Counted from the first letter of the stretch, positions 29,416 to 40,569 are shown. The stretch is DNA of 64,000 bases from Bog-756 sp963812525 (GCA_963812525.1 CAWEVL010000010.1:186001-250000); one strand, 5' to 3'. Program-made: numbers and translations. Notes: generated by a model not told the origin, from the letters alone.

Positions 29416-30283
29416 CCGAACCGACCGTGCACGTAGTCGGAGGTCCGCGGATCACGAGGATTGTAGAACACTCCTGCGGTCGGGCCGGCCTCGACGATGT
29501 GGCCCGGCGCTCCCTCGCTGTCGACCAGGAACAGCGCGCACTTGTCGGAGACCCGCTGCGCCTGTTGCATGTTGTGGGTCACGATGACGATGGTCAACTC
29601 GTGGCAGAGCTCCCTGATCGTCTCCTCGATCACACCGGTCGAGATGGGGTCGAGGGCCGAACACGGCTCGTCCATGAGGAGCACCTTGGGCCGGACGGCC
29701 AGAGCCCGGGCGATGCACAGACGCTGCTGTTGACCGCCGGAGAGGGCGGCACCGGCCTCGTTGAGGCGATTTCTGGTCTCCCGCCACAGCCCGGCCCGCT
29801 CCAGGCAGTCCTTGACCAGGGCATCGGGGTTGGCCACCTTGGTGCCCGAGAGCCGGAGACCGGCCAGCACGTTCTGCGCGATGGTCATGGAAGGGAACGG
29901 GTTGGGCCGCTGGAACACCATGCCGATCTTCAGCCGGGTCTCGGTCACCCGCAACGCCGGGCCCGTAGATGTCCACGCCGTCCAGCGCGACCGATCCGGA
30001 AAGGGCCGCCGTCGGGATCAGCTCGTGCATCCGGTTCAGGATCCGCAGGAACGTGGACTTCCCGCAGCCGGACGGCCCGATCAGCGCGGTGACCTTGCCG
30101 GGTTCCATGGACAGCGAGATCCGCTCGAGCACCTTGTTGGAGCCGAACCAGGCGCTGACATTGGTGGCCTCCAGTCCCGAGCTGCCCGGGGCCGCGCTGG
30201 GACCGGGGCGGGCCATAGCCACCGGCGGAGTCCGGTCACGCGGGATCGGTACCGGCCCCCGCTTGTTGCTCGGTGGTGGTCAT
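29412..30283 (-). CDS. pstB: Phosphate ABC transporter ATPase PstB, frameshifted
   Basis: This is the nucleotide-binding subunit of the high-affinity phosphate importer. Walker A is GPSGCGKST, the ABC signature LSGGQQQRLCIARAL, and Walker B VLLMDEPCSALDP, followed by the H-loop VTHNMQQAQR. ILNRMHELIP and NPFPSMTIAQNV are typical PstB segments. Indels occur near 29955 and in the first 25 codons. The start MTTTEQQAG overlaps the stop of the upstream substrate-binding gene, and its own stop overlaps the exosortase start. The length (about 288 residues) is normal for PstB. Confidence 0.93.
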
Positions 30284-31849
30284 GGCGCACCTCGGTCGCC
30301 TGATCGCCGCGCTCGCCGCGCCCGAGGACGCCGAGCCACCACCAGGCCCCCCCCGCCGCCGAGCAGCGGCACGATGTCCGCGCACCGGTGAAGGCCAGCC
30401 CGGACGCTCGGAGCTTCCGCGGTCCGACCCGGTGCCTGCCGATCCCGGATGCACCGGCGGCCGCCGGCCGCCGTGGTCGAAGTCGCCGCCGTGGCCGCGG
30501 TCGGTGGTCGTCGTCGAGGTCCCGCTCGTGGTCGACGTGGAGGCTTCGAGGCGGAGGTCGCAGCCTCGGCATCGAGCTGCGTCGCCACCTTCAGGTCGGC
30601 GGCCACCATGCTCGGGGTCGGCGGGAGCCGCCCCGAATGGCCTCGTCCGACTGGCCCACCGGCCCCAGCGACGAACCGGATGTACTGGGCCAACTTCGCG
30701 GCCTTGGCCGCCGTGAGACCCGAGGTGGGCACGACCAGGTAGCTCTCCACCATCAGGTAGTTGTTGTAGGCGGTCGGCGTTCTTGGCGTTGGCAGCGAAC
30801 GTGACCAGGTTGTCGGTGGTGGGGTCCATCGTGGCAGCCAGCGTGGCGTCGCTGCGCCGCCTGCGGCCGCGTCGTCGGGGGCCACGAACTGGCCGGCTGC
30901 ATTCTGGATCGCCGCGGTGGGAAGGTTCCACGGGTATCCTTACGGGGCACCCGTCCACACCGAGGAGAGCGGGGACGCGATCGGCCCCGAGCTGCCAGGT
31001 CGCCGCGGACTGGCTGGGGGCATTGGTTTGGGCTATGATGGCCAACTCTTTTCCGATGAGACCGGCGTCGCCACCGACGAATGCATGTATGGCCGTACGG
31101 CCAGGTCTCCGAGGGCGTGTCACTCGTCGTCAAGGCGCCGCTCCGGGTTGTTCAGCGCATTGTCGAACAGTTCCTTGGCGGTCGGGTCGCTGTCGAGCAG
31201 CGCCATCAGCGCGGTGTTCTCCGCCGAAGGCTCGAGGTTGGCCCATGGTCGATCGGCGAGTTGCGGTGCCCCGCCGGCTCCGCCCGGTGGGCAGGTGATA
31301 CGAGCGATCGTTCTGAGTGGCGAGAGGCCTCTGGATGGTCGAAGCCGAAGAACTGGCCCACCAGATCGGTGCGTCAGCGGGATGTGCTACGCAGAAGTCG
31401 GTCGAGTGATGGTCCGCGAGCCCCGATGGGTTGCACACGCCGGCCAACGTGGCGACGGCAACCGGCGTCGCGGCAAACGGTACATAGGCGAAGGTCCGAC
31501 CGTTGGCCTTGGCCGTGGCCGCCTCGGTCGAGGTCAGCGGCCGCTCGGACACGACGAAGTCGGCGCGCGAAACTGCCCGGTGCGGTACCGACGAAGTCGC
31601 CGATGGCATTGTCGAGGTTGGCGTCGTTGTACGACGGATTCAGGGGCCAAGGCCGGTGTCGGCCTTGAGCAGCTACGTCCGTCACCGGCGTGAGGAAGGA
31701 GCCACCTTCGCCGACCAAGGCCGTGGGGTCGGTGTCGGCCCCGGCCGGCGCGGGCAGGACGCGACCGCCAGTGCCGCGACGGACAGCGAGGCCCACAGCG
31801 AGCAGGCCGACCGCCGGCGCCGAGCGCATCGAGTCGTCACGACGGTCAC
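30280..31849 (-). CDS. PstS-like substrate-binding protein with LAFTG sorting signal (second copy), frameshifted
   Basis: The GTG start gives VTVVTTRCARRRRSACSLWA, a basic plus hydrophobic signal peptide. The mature part has FLTPVT, LNPSYNDANLDNAIGDFVG, RADFVVSERPLTSTEAA and YVPFAATPVAVATLAGVCN, the phosphate-binding-type periplasmic fold, and later NYLMVESYLVVPTSGL. A Thr-rich linker leads to SGLAFTGADIVPLLGG, a hydrophobic stretch and an Arg cluster: an LPxTG-like cell-wall signal. Many indels, probably six or more. Start and stop both form 4-base overlaps with neighbours. Likely function: surface-anchored capture of phosphate or an organophosphate for PstCAB. Confidence 0.7.
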
Positions 31850-33525
31850 TCGTTCGACCTCGACCTGCAACCGGCGACGGCCGATCCACGGCGGCGCACC
31901 AGCCAGGCCACGGCGATCAGCGATGACACCCAGGACCGACCAGGGGTGACGGGATTCCGGTGAACGCCAGACCGAGTCCCGCCCGAGCGGGACACCCGGC
32001 ATTCGACGCCCGACCCGCAGCCGCCCGCCGCCGGACCGCCCGACCCCGAGCCGCTCGCGCCGGCAGCCCTACCGCCTTGCCGCGCCGCCGTGTTGCCGTT
32101 GACGGTGGCGAGGGCGGCCGCCCCGGGCGGCGGCGGAGGGGCGCCCGTTGTCACGCCACAGGTCGGCGTGGTCTGGCCGGCCTGGACCTCGGTCGGGTGT
32201 CAGGTCGCCGCACGCGTAGGCCGCGCTCTCGGCCGCGGTCGGGTCGACCGCACCGGGAACGTTGGCTTGATGACCGCGTCGATGCCATAGCTGCTCGAGC
32301 GAGAGGCCCAGCTGGCGTAGCCGAACTTCGGTGCGCCTGCTGGCCGAGGGTGAGCGACGTAGTTGACGAACTGGCTCATCGTGGCCCCCTTGGGTGGACC
32401 CATCCCGTCGTCTGGGTCAGCAGGTAGCTGTAGGTCGACGGGTTGTAGACATTGGGCCCGACGCCGTTGAAGTTGAGCTGGTGCGTGCCGTTGGCCTGCT
32501 GCGTGGCGTAGGCCAGGGCCGAGGCCACGTCGACCGGCGTCGGCAGGGTGAACTTGCCGCTGGCGTTCTGCACCGCGGCCACGGCCTTGGGCGGGGTCTG
32601 GCGCCGAACCCCGAGTCGGTGGCGTAGTTCACCTGGACGGCTCCGATGGCACCGGCGTTGTTGGCGACGTTGGCGGCCACCGCCGTGGTGCGTCTGCTCG
32701 TCGAGCCGCCGGGGCCCGGCCAGTTCGACTCGGGGGTGGCGTTGATCGCCACACCGTCGGTGGGGCCGCCGGACTGGTGGTTCTGCTGATTGGCGAAGGC
32801 GCCCAGACGGCCGGCTGCTCGGCGATGCACCACTCCTCGAGCACGAAGTTGGTCCCGGCCGGGTCGCTCTCGGTGACCGGGCCGACGGGCAGATTGGGCA
32901 GGGTCACGCCGGGATTGTCCTGCCGCCAGCGCCGGGTCGTTCCAGTTCTTGATCTGTCCGGTCAGCAGAGGCACAGCCGTGTAGCTGGTCAGCTGGAGCG
33001 TCTTGGTCAGGCCGGGGACGTTGTACATGAAGGCGATGCCGCCCGCGGTGATCGGGATGAAGTTGAAGGGCGAAGCTGGGTGGTGCCGTGTCGGTGTTAC
33101 CCACGTATCCGATGTCGCTCACCGCGAAGTCGGTCGTCTGGTTGGTGAACTCGTACCGCCCGTGGCCCGAGTGGTGCTCGGTGTAGTTGACGCTGAGGGT
33201 GTAGGGCGCCTGCTGCACCGCCGTGGTAATGCCTCGATGGCCGGCGAGGCGAACGAGGATCCGGCCCCGTTGAGTTGGGTGGTCACCTTCGGCGTGAGAA
33301 GGATTGATCCCCCACGCGCGATCGGGGTGGATGTGGCGTGGTCGCTGACGGCGGCGGTGACGTCGTGGTGCTACCCGGCGGACATCGGTGTGGGGTCGCC
33401 GTGTCGGCGCCCGCCGGAGCGACCGACACAGACCGAGCCCGGCGAGGCCGAGCAGTCCGACCGCGGCCCATCGCCACAGAGGGCGACGCTCTCGAGGGAC
33501 CGTCGGTCGGGGTGGCGATACGCAT
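31846..33525 (-). CDS. pstS: PstS-like phosphate-binding protein with LAFTG sorting signal (first copy), frameshifted
   Basis: A signal peptide (RRPLWRWAAVGLLGLAGLGL) precedes a substrate-binding domain: NGAGSSFASPAIE-type start, YEFTNQTTDFAVSDIGY, FMYNVPGLTKTLQLTSYT, LLTGQIKNWNDPALAA and NVANNAGAIGAVQVNYA, all typical of PstS. After a Gly/Ser-rich linker comes LGLAFTG, a short hydrophobic run and RRR, the LPxTG-like signal of sortase substrates. At least six indels. The ATG at 33525 is chosen for the AGAAGGA ribosome-binding site upstream; about 100 bases separate it from pstA. Presumed to deliver phosphate to PstCAB while anchored to the wall. Confidence 0.78.
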
Positions 33526-33626
33526 CCTGGGTTCCTTCTCGTCGGTGTCCGTCGATCTGGACAGGGTGGGAGACGGCGGTGATCTGTTCCGGTCTCCGAG
33601 CCAGGAGATTGGCCCGGCGATGACAC

Positions 33627-34767
33627 TCATACGGGCTCCTGTTCTTGCGACGTCGACCACGGGATGAAGCCCTGCGACCGGCGCCGGCCGAGCCCAACAG
33701 ACGGGCCAGGATGAACAGGGTCAACACCACGACGACCAGGACGAAGGCCACACCCCAGGCAACCTCGATCGTCACTGCCAGGCTGGAAGATCAGCTCGTA
33801 GATGCGGAGGGGCAGGTCGTCCTGCTCCCGTGAACGGGTTCCAGTTGTAGCTGGCGTTCCCGCCGGCCGTGAAGAGTACGGGGGCGGTCTCCCCGGCGAT
33901 CCGGGCAATGCCGAGGATGATGGCGGTGATCAGACCGGCGCGGGCGGTCGGCAGCATGACCCGGAGCAGGACCCGCCACTGCGGAGCCCCAAGGGCAAGG
34001 CCGCCTCCCTGAGGAGCCCGGCACGATGGCGATGACCTCCTGGGCCGCTCGGGTGACGATAGGAAGCATCATGACGGAGAGGGCGAGCGCGGCGGCAAAG
34101 CCCGTCTTCCCGTACTCCATGGGGCACCACCCAGAGGAGGTAGACGAAGAGGCCGGCGATGATGGCCGGGGCGCCGGTCATGGCGTCGACGACTGCGGAG
34201 ACGATCGGCAAGGGGCCGTCGTTGCTGACCAGGTAGGTGGCGGTGAGGACGCCGAGGGGCACGGTGAGGATGGTGGCGACAGCACCTGCTCGATGGTCCC
34301 GACGATGGCGGCACCGACACCGAGGTCCCGGATGTGGGCGTTCCCGCCCAGCCGCGACATGTCGGCGATGAGGAAGTGGGGGAAGCCCCCGAACACCGCC
34401 GCGAACCCTTTGATCAGCACGTAGAGGATCACGGCGGCCAGGATGAAGAAGGCGAGGCCGCACCCGCCCAGATGCCCACGGTGGCCAAGCGATCCTTGGC
34501 GATCAGGACCCCGTGCCGTATCCGGACCAGAACACCGTAAATCGTAAGGAAGGCCGACAGCCAGCAGACGGCCAAGCCGAACGGCGCGTTGATCCCGGCC
34601 AAGGTGAAGACGACCCAGACCAGGGCAAGGACGCCGCCGCACTGCCCAGGCTCTCGATCACGACCGAGCTCTCGACGCGGCGGCGCCGATGGGGACGGTC
34701 TGCTGGACCGAACGCGGCTGACCGACGGCCCGAACGGCACCTCACTCTGGGGGGAGGCGATGGTCAT
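33627..34767 (-). CDS. pstA: Phosphate ABC transporter permease PstA, frameshifted
   Basis: One of two membrane subunits of the phosphate importer. Hydrophobic segments include FFILAAVILYVLIKGFAAVF, VATILTVPLGVLTATYLV and IIAGLFVYLLWVVP. The cytoplasmic EAA-type loop that docks PstB is REAALALGAPQWRVLL, followed by ARAGLITAIILGIARIAGET and NWNPFTG, characteristic of PstA. The ATG overlaps the pstC stop (ATGA). Indels lie near 34010, 34130, 34280, 34455 and 33830. The end is approximate; the stop at 33627 gives a hydrophobic C-terminal segment (LVVVVLTLFILARLLG) in a neighbouring frame. Confidence 0.88.
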
Positions 34768-35740
34768 TTGGCACCCCGGTTGACGATGACTCGGGCGATC
34801 ACGTTGACCAGCAACGTGGTGGCGAACAGCACCAGGCCGAGGAAGATCAGTGAGCTCTTGGCCAACGCCGAACCGGTCGGGAAGTCCTCGGTGATCTGCT
34901 TGGCGATCGAACCGAGCCCGTTGGGACCCATGATGGCCAGGTCAGGTGGTTGCCTTGGACAGGACCAGCACCACGATCATGGTCTCCCCCAGGCCGCGGC
35001 CGAATCCGAGCAGGAAGGCGCCTACGATCCCGTTCCTGGAGAACGGGAGGATGACGTCGGTGACCATCCCCCAACGGGTCCCGCCGAGGCCGAGCGCCGC
35101 TTCGCATGCCTCCCGCGGCGTCTGGGCCATGACCTCTCGGCTGACCGAGGTGATGATGGGAACGATGGTGGCGGCCGACATGAGCCCACAGGCGAAGATC
35201 GACTGGACGAACTCACCGGGGTTGGGGTCCGGATGAAGGGGATGAACGCGAAGTGGTCGACCATCCACCTCGCCGGTGCGGCCTGCACGTTGGACACCAG
35301 TTCCAGGCCCCAGAAGCCGTAGACGATACTGGGGACGGTGGCCAGCATGTCGACCGGGACGTCAAGAATCCTCGGAGGCGAATCGGTGCGTACTCGTTGA
35401 TCATCAGCGCGGCCGCCAGGGAGATGGGACCGGCGATCAGGACGGCGACAACGGCGATGGCGATGGAACCGACCAGCAACGACATAGCTCCGTAGTGACC
35501 GCTGTCCGGCGACCATGTGCTGTCGGTGAGGAAGTGGATTCCCCCCTTGGACATGGCCTGCCAGCCGTTGGTCGTCAGGAACAGGACCACCGCCAGGAGG
35601 ACGAGCAACACCGTGGCGCTGCTGCTGACCATCACGATCCGGAAGATTCGGTCGGCCCGCGACACGGAGCGATTGATGACGATCGGTACGTCGTCGACCG
35701 GCGACAGGTCCTGGCGTGGTGCCTCGAGAACTGTGGTCAC
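34764..35740 (-). CDS. pstC: Phosphate ABC transporter permease PstC, frameshifted
   Basis: The GTG start gives MTTVLEAPRQDLSPVDD. Membrane segments include VMVSSSATVLLVLLAVVLFL and LVGSIAIAVVAVLIAGPISL. PstC hallmarks follow: STWSPDSGHYGAM, VPSIVYGFWGLELV, EACEAALGLGGTRWGMV (the EAA loop) and LGFGRGLGETMIVVLVL. The C-terminus SSLIFLGLVLFATTLLVNVI closes the last helix. Indels lie near 34950, 35230 and 35370. Start and stop overlap neighbouring genes by four bases. It pairs with PstA to form the channel. Confidence 0.9.
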
Positions 35741-36487
35741 CGCGCCGACCTCCTGAGCAGGGAGGCCGCTGCGACCGCCAGACCGACGAGCAGCAGTCCT
35801 AAGGCAACGAGCCCCGCTGCCCAGTCGCCAACCCGGTGAAGGCCAGCTGGGTGGGTGCGAGCGACACCGCGGCCGAGGCAGGCGCCTTGGCCGAGGCGGT
35901 GGCCGGCGCTGGTGGCGCCCCGGAAGGCCCGCTGGCGGGAGCGGCGGGCGCCGCCGCGCTCCCGTTGACCTCGAATGCAGCCGAGAACGCCTTGGCCTGG
36001 GAGAAGTCGTTCTGGTCCTCGCCGACGAAGAGGACACAGGGGTGGTTGGCGCCGCACACCGGCTGCCAGTTCGCCTGCTCGCCCAGCTCCGCGTTGGGCA
36101 GTGCGTAGATCGTGTAGGCGGTTTCGCTGAAGCTGCCGTCCGCGTGGACGACAGTGGTGTCCGGTTGGATCGTGTTCTCGTCACAGGCGCTGAAGCCGGT
36201 GGGAAGATTGGCCACCGATCCTCCGGGATCGGCGCACTCGAGGATGACCACCCGGGAGTTGGGGGTGAACGTCCGATTGGCTCCGACCGACACCCGCACG
36301 ACCTGCTGATCCCGATAGCTTCCGTTGGCCGGTTCCGGACTGACCGTTACCTCGGGACCGCCGACCGCTGTGCCGTCCCCCCCTCGGACAAGACCCCCGT
36401 CGTCACGAGCACGACCAACACGACCGGCGTGCAGGCTCGGGTCCAACGGGATCTGGAGAGCCCACTCCGGAGCATCGACACGATCAT
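35737..36487 (-). CDS. Neocarzinostatin-like surface protein with LAFTG sorting signal, frameshifted
   Basis: A signal peptide (TPVVLVVLVTTGVLS) is followed by a beta-rich domain also found in four neighbouring genes: VVRVSVGANRTFTPNSRVVI-LEC, CDENTIQ, DGSFSETAYTIYALP, GEQANWQPVC and HPCVLFVGEDQNDFSQAKAF. The layout resembles neocarzinostatin apoproteins. A Pro/Ala-rich linker leads to APTQLAFTG, the hydrophobic AAGLVALGLLLVGLAVAAAS and LLRRSAR, a classic tripartite cell-wall signal. Two indels: one at the G-run near 36380, one near 35828. It sits directly before pstC with a GTGA overlap. It may be an adhesin-like or ligand-binding surface protein. Confidence 0.72.
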
Positions 36488-37020
36488 GAGCTCGTCCCCC
36501 GCGATTCCACGGTGAACGAATGGGAGAACACCTTGGGCTTGGACAGGTCGGTCTGGAACTCGCTGATCAGCAGTACGCACTGGTGGGTGGCGTTACAGAC
36601 CGGGATCCCGTCCTTCTGCTCGCCCAGGGCGGACGCGTTCGGAAGGGTGTAGATCGTGTACGACTTCTCCTTGAACGAGCCGTCGGCCGACACCACGACG
36701 GTGTCGGCTTGGATGGTGTTCTCGTCGCACTCCAGGAACTTGGTGGGGAGGTTGGCCGGGTTCCGCCGGGATCGGCGCACTCGACGATGTTTACGTGGCT
36801 CAGCGGGGCGAACACGTGGTTGGCGCCCATCGAGACAGCGACGGTCTGTCCGTCGTGGAGGACCCACGAGCCCGATGCGCCGCTCATGGTGACCGCGGAC
36901 GGCGGATCAGACGATCCGCCTCCGCACCCGGCCAGGGTGAGGGCAGCGACTGCGAAGACAGGGCGAGCCCGACGTGGCCGCGTGCTGCGGAGGGAACGAC
37001 GGTGGGAATCGGTGCATCAT
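36484..37020 (-). CDS. Neocarzinostatin-like lipoprotein, frameshifted
   Basis: The predicted product starts at the ATG overlapping the stop of the giant surface protein (GCATGATG). In the restored frame it has a short hydrophobic stretch ending in a lipobox, VAALTLAGCGGGSSD, so the Cys would carry the lipid. The mature domain is the same family as its neighbours: GQTVAVSMGANHVFAPLSHV, NIVECADPGG, KFLECDENTIQ, GSFKEKSYTIYTLP, VCNATHQCVLLISEFQ and DLSKPKVFSHSF. Indels lie near 36765 and in the leader. It ends in a 4-base overlap with the LAFTG protein. This copy is anchored by lipid instead of a C-terminal signal. Confidence 0.62.
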
Positions 37021-40000
37021 GCGGCCGACCCGTGGAAGCCGGCGACTCCGAAGGTGAAGATGCCGCCGTCCGAGGCCACCAGCCAGTACCCTGGCCGTCC
37101 GGGGTGGCGGCCATGCCCACGATGGGCTGGTTGAGGTGGATGTTCCCGGTCGAGCCGTGGAACCCGGCGTCGCCGAAGGCAAAGATGCCGCCGTCGGAGG
37201 CCACCAGCCAGTACCCCTGGCCGTCCGGGGTGGCGGCCATGCCCACGATGGGCTGGTTGAGGTGGATGTTCCCGGTCGAGCCGTGGAACCCGGCGTCGCC
37301 GAAAGCGAAGATGCCGCCGTCGGAGGCCACCAGCCAGTACCCCAGGCCGTCGGGGGTGGCGGCCATGCCCACGATGGGCTGGTTGAGGTGCGTTCCGCCC
37401 ATGCCCCCGAGGAACGTGGCGTCGCCGAAGGTGAAGATGCCGCCGTCCGAGGCCACCAGCCAGTACCCCTGGCCGTCCGGGGTGGCGGCCATGCCCACGA
37501 TGGGCTGGTTGAGGTGCGTTCCGCCCATGCCCCCGAGGAACGTGGCGTCGCCGAAGGTGAAGATGCCGCCGTCGGAGGCCACCAGCCAGTACCCTCGGCT
37601 GCCCGGGGTGGTGGCCATGCCCACGATGGGCTGGTTGAGGTGCGTCCCGCCGAGACCGCCGTGGAACACTGCGTCGCCGAAGGTGAAGATGCCGCCGTCA
37701 GCGGCGGCCAACTGGTACCCGCCGCCGTCTTGGGTCCCAGCCAGTGACACCACCGGGTGGCTCAACCGGGCGCTCGAGACCGGGGTGGCGGGTGTGTAGG
37801 TGACGGTCACGCTTCCGTTCACGGCGATCGAGTCGGTAGTGTCCGTCGCCGTATACGCAACTGACTCCGCGGTCGTGTCCGAGACCGAGAACGTTGCTGC
37901 CCCGCCCGAATTGGTGCTGGCCGACACCCCGGCCACCTGCGATGCGCCGCCGGAAGCGTGTACCGCGACGTTCCGCCCGGACAGGGGCAACCCATTGGCG
38001 TCGTACAGGAGGACGGTGACCGTGGCGGCCGTGTGGCCGTCGGCGGGAACGCTCGAGTTGTTGACGACGATGGTGCTGTCGTTGGGGTCGGGGAGGATCG
38101 GGGGCGGGGTGCCGAAGGTCAACTCCACTGCCTGAGTCACCAGCAGGTTGCCGTCGCTCTGGTCTTCGCCGGTGAGATCCACGTACTCGGGGGTGGTGTC
38201 GCTGATCTTGAAGGTTGCCGCCCCGGTGGCGTCGGTGACCGCCGACACTGCTTGGATGGTGGCATGACTCCCGGTCCCTTGGATCAGCCCGACTGTGTTA
38301 CCGCTCACGGGATTCCCGAAGTGGTCGTTGAGGGTCACGGTAACGGTGGAGACCGACCCGTCGGCATTGACGGCCGTCGGTGATGCCGTCATCCCTGACT
38401 GGGTTCCGTCCACCGGGCCGGCAACGAACGCGATGGTGTGGCTGCCCGAGGGATCGATGATCAGATTGTTGTCCGAGGTGTCGGTGACGACGAACGACAC
38501 GCTTTCCGCCTTGGTGTCCCGGATCTGAAAGCTGGCCTGGCCGTTCACGTCGGTTTCCCCGGGTGAGCCACTGGCCGGCGACAGCGGGGTCACCGTGACC
38601 TTGGGATCAGTGGTCGCTGGTGCCACGGCGACGGTCTTTCCGGGGAGGGGGACGTTGTCGTCGTCGCGGATGGTCACGAAGATCGACGAGACCGTTGTTC
38701 CGTCGGCCACCACCGATGCGGGCTGGATGGTCACGGAGGACTTGGTGGCCGACACCGTCGCTCCCACCTGGAACGTGACCTGGGCAGTGTGGGAGATGGT
38801 GACACTGTCGGTGCTGTCGGCCGCGGTGAAGGTCACGGTCTCGGCTGCGGTGTCCGTGACCTGGAACACCGCCCGGCCGTTGGCGTCGGTCACGGCGCCG
38901 CCGGCCGAGACCGGGGTGGCGGCCGCAGTGACGCTCGGCGAGGTCAGCGTCACCGTCTTTCCGGCCACCGGGTTGGCGCCACCGGTGGTCAGGAGGGTCA
39001 CCGTGACGGTCGTGCCCTGCGTCGGTCCGACCGAGGCCGTGGACTGCCCGGCCACCACGGTCGAGTCGGTGGCCGAGGCGGTGAGGGTGCCGAACGTGAC
39101 CTGGGCGGTCTGGGCCACCGTGACCCCTCCGGAGCTGGCCGTGTAGGTGACCACCTCGGGGGTGAGGTCGGACACGCTGAAGGTGGCCGTCCCCGACGGA
39201 TCGGTGGTGGGCGAGACCGGGGTGATGGTCGAGTGGGTCCCGCTGTTGGCGACGAGGATCACCGTCTTGTTGGCCAGGGCAGCCGAGGTCGTAACCTGGT
39301 CCCGGAGGGTCACCGTGACGGTGGACGTGGTGCCGTCAGACGGGACGGAAGCCGGCGAGGCACTCACCTTCGACGCCGACGGCGACACCGTGGGGGTCGT
39401 GAAGGTGATCGTGGGCTGCTGGGTGACGGTCACCCCAAGTGCGCTGGCCTGGACCTTCACCGCCTCCGCCCCGGTGTCGGTGACCTTGAAGGTGGCCACC
39501 CCCCTGGCATCGGTGGTCGGCGAGAGCGGAGTGATGGTGGGAGATCCCGAGGTGGCGGCCAGTGAGACCGCGGTCCCCTGGGGGATGGGGGCGGTCACGT
39601 TGCTGCTGTTCTTGCCCAGCATGGTCACCGTGACGGTGGAGGAATCGGCGCCGTCGGCCACCGCCGTGGTGGGGCCGGCCACGACCGAGGACAGGGCGGC
39701 ATCCGGGGTCCCGGCGGTCGACGGAATCGTCCCGTCCCCCGGGTGGGCGCCGGTCTCCAACGGGTCACTCGCCTGGAAGATGATCGAGAAGGCCTGAGAC
39801 GAGATATGGGGTTTGCTCATGTCGGTCTGGTCGGGGCCGATGTACAGGAGGCAGGGGTCGGTGGCCTCCCCACAGACCGTGAGGTTGGAGGCCGTCTCGC
39901 CCAGGGCCGGCGAGGGCAGGGCGTAGATCTGGTAGTCGCTGAAGGAGAGCGATCCGTCGGGATTGACCGTGGGGTTGGCGAAGTACTGGGTCAGGTTGTC

Positions 40001-40318
40001 GCACACCGGAGCTCCCGTCGGCGGTGCTCCGCCGGGTCCGGCCTCGCACTCGACGATGTGCATGGCGGTCAGCTGGGGCAGGAGCGTGTTGGCGGGCACC
40101 GACACGGTGATGGTCTGGCCACTGGAGAAGGGGGTCCCGGCAATGAACGGCGCCTGCGGGATCGCCGCGTTGATCTGCTGGTTGGTGATGAGGTCGGCGC
40201 TGGCCACACCGGTGGCCGCGAGGGCCACCGACGCCAACAGGAGAACGGCTCCGCCCAGAGCCGCGAGTCGGCGGAACGACCTCCCTGCCCCGACCCAGCG
40301 GAGTGGTGGACTACTCAC
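37017..40318 (-). CDS. Giant surface protein: neocarzinostatin-like + six Ig-like repeats + propeller-like repeats
   Basis: About 1,100 residues. The signal peptide spans the first ~40 (LAALGGAVLLLASVALAATG). A neocarzinostatin-like domain follows (GQTITVSVPANTLLPQLTAM, IVECEAGPGG, CLLYIGPDQTDMSKPH). Then come about six invasin/Big_1-type Ig-like repeats of ~95 residues, each with TVTVTL and VTDxxGxATFxVSDT signatures. The C-terminus is six 42-residue repeats around YWLVASDGGIFTFGDA, probably a beta-propeller. The GTG at 40318 is preferred for its GGAGGG site; the frame is open to 40387. One missing base in the last repeat (about 37091) shifts the end; corrected, it stops at 37017. It heads the pst operon and is probably an adhesin. 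Confidence 0.82.
37020..37735. repeat. Near-identical 126-base coding repeats
   Basis: Six tandem copies encode the 42-residue unit of the giant protein's C-terminus. Copies 2-5 are almost identical, with GATGGGCTGGTTGAGGTG recurring in each, while copy 1 and the truncated copy 6 are more diverged. In copy 6 TACCCTGG replaces TACCCCTGG of its neighbours, a one-base deletion that breaks the frame. Confidence 0.9.
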
Positions 40319-40434
40319 TGCTCGTGTCCCTCCGTGGTCGAACTCATCACGCTGGTAGTCAGAGGTCGCCGATGAGCGACGGGCCAATCCTGGTGGTCTT
40401 GAGTCGCCATCTCAAGGGAACGTTTCGTTACTGC

Positions 40435-40452
40435 GTTCATCTTTTGTTCACT
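40435..40452 (+). promoter_or_regulatory. PHO-box-like repeat upstream of the giant protein-pst operon
   Basis: GTTCATC (40435-40441), spacer TTTT, GTTCACT (40446-40452), each 6 of 7 to the consensus, in an AT-rich promoter-like stretch about 120 bases ahead of the GTG at 40318. Its orientation is opposite to the operon. Confidence 0.55.
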
Positions 40453-40569
40453 TTTGCGTCTGCCCCCCTGACACCCAGTGACCCGGGGGCCTGACGATCG
40501 CTCGCCTGGCCCCCGGGTCGAGGGTGCTGCCCGTAGGTCCCGGCGCAGGCCGAGACCCCTCCGTCACTG

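Noticed and set aside
37020..37735. CRISPR-like regular repeats
   Set aside because: Repeats are contiguous, 126 bases long and encode protein repeats; there are no spacers.
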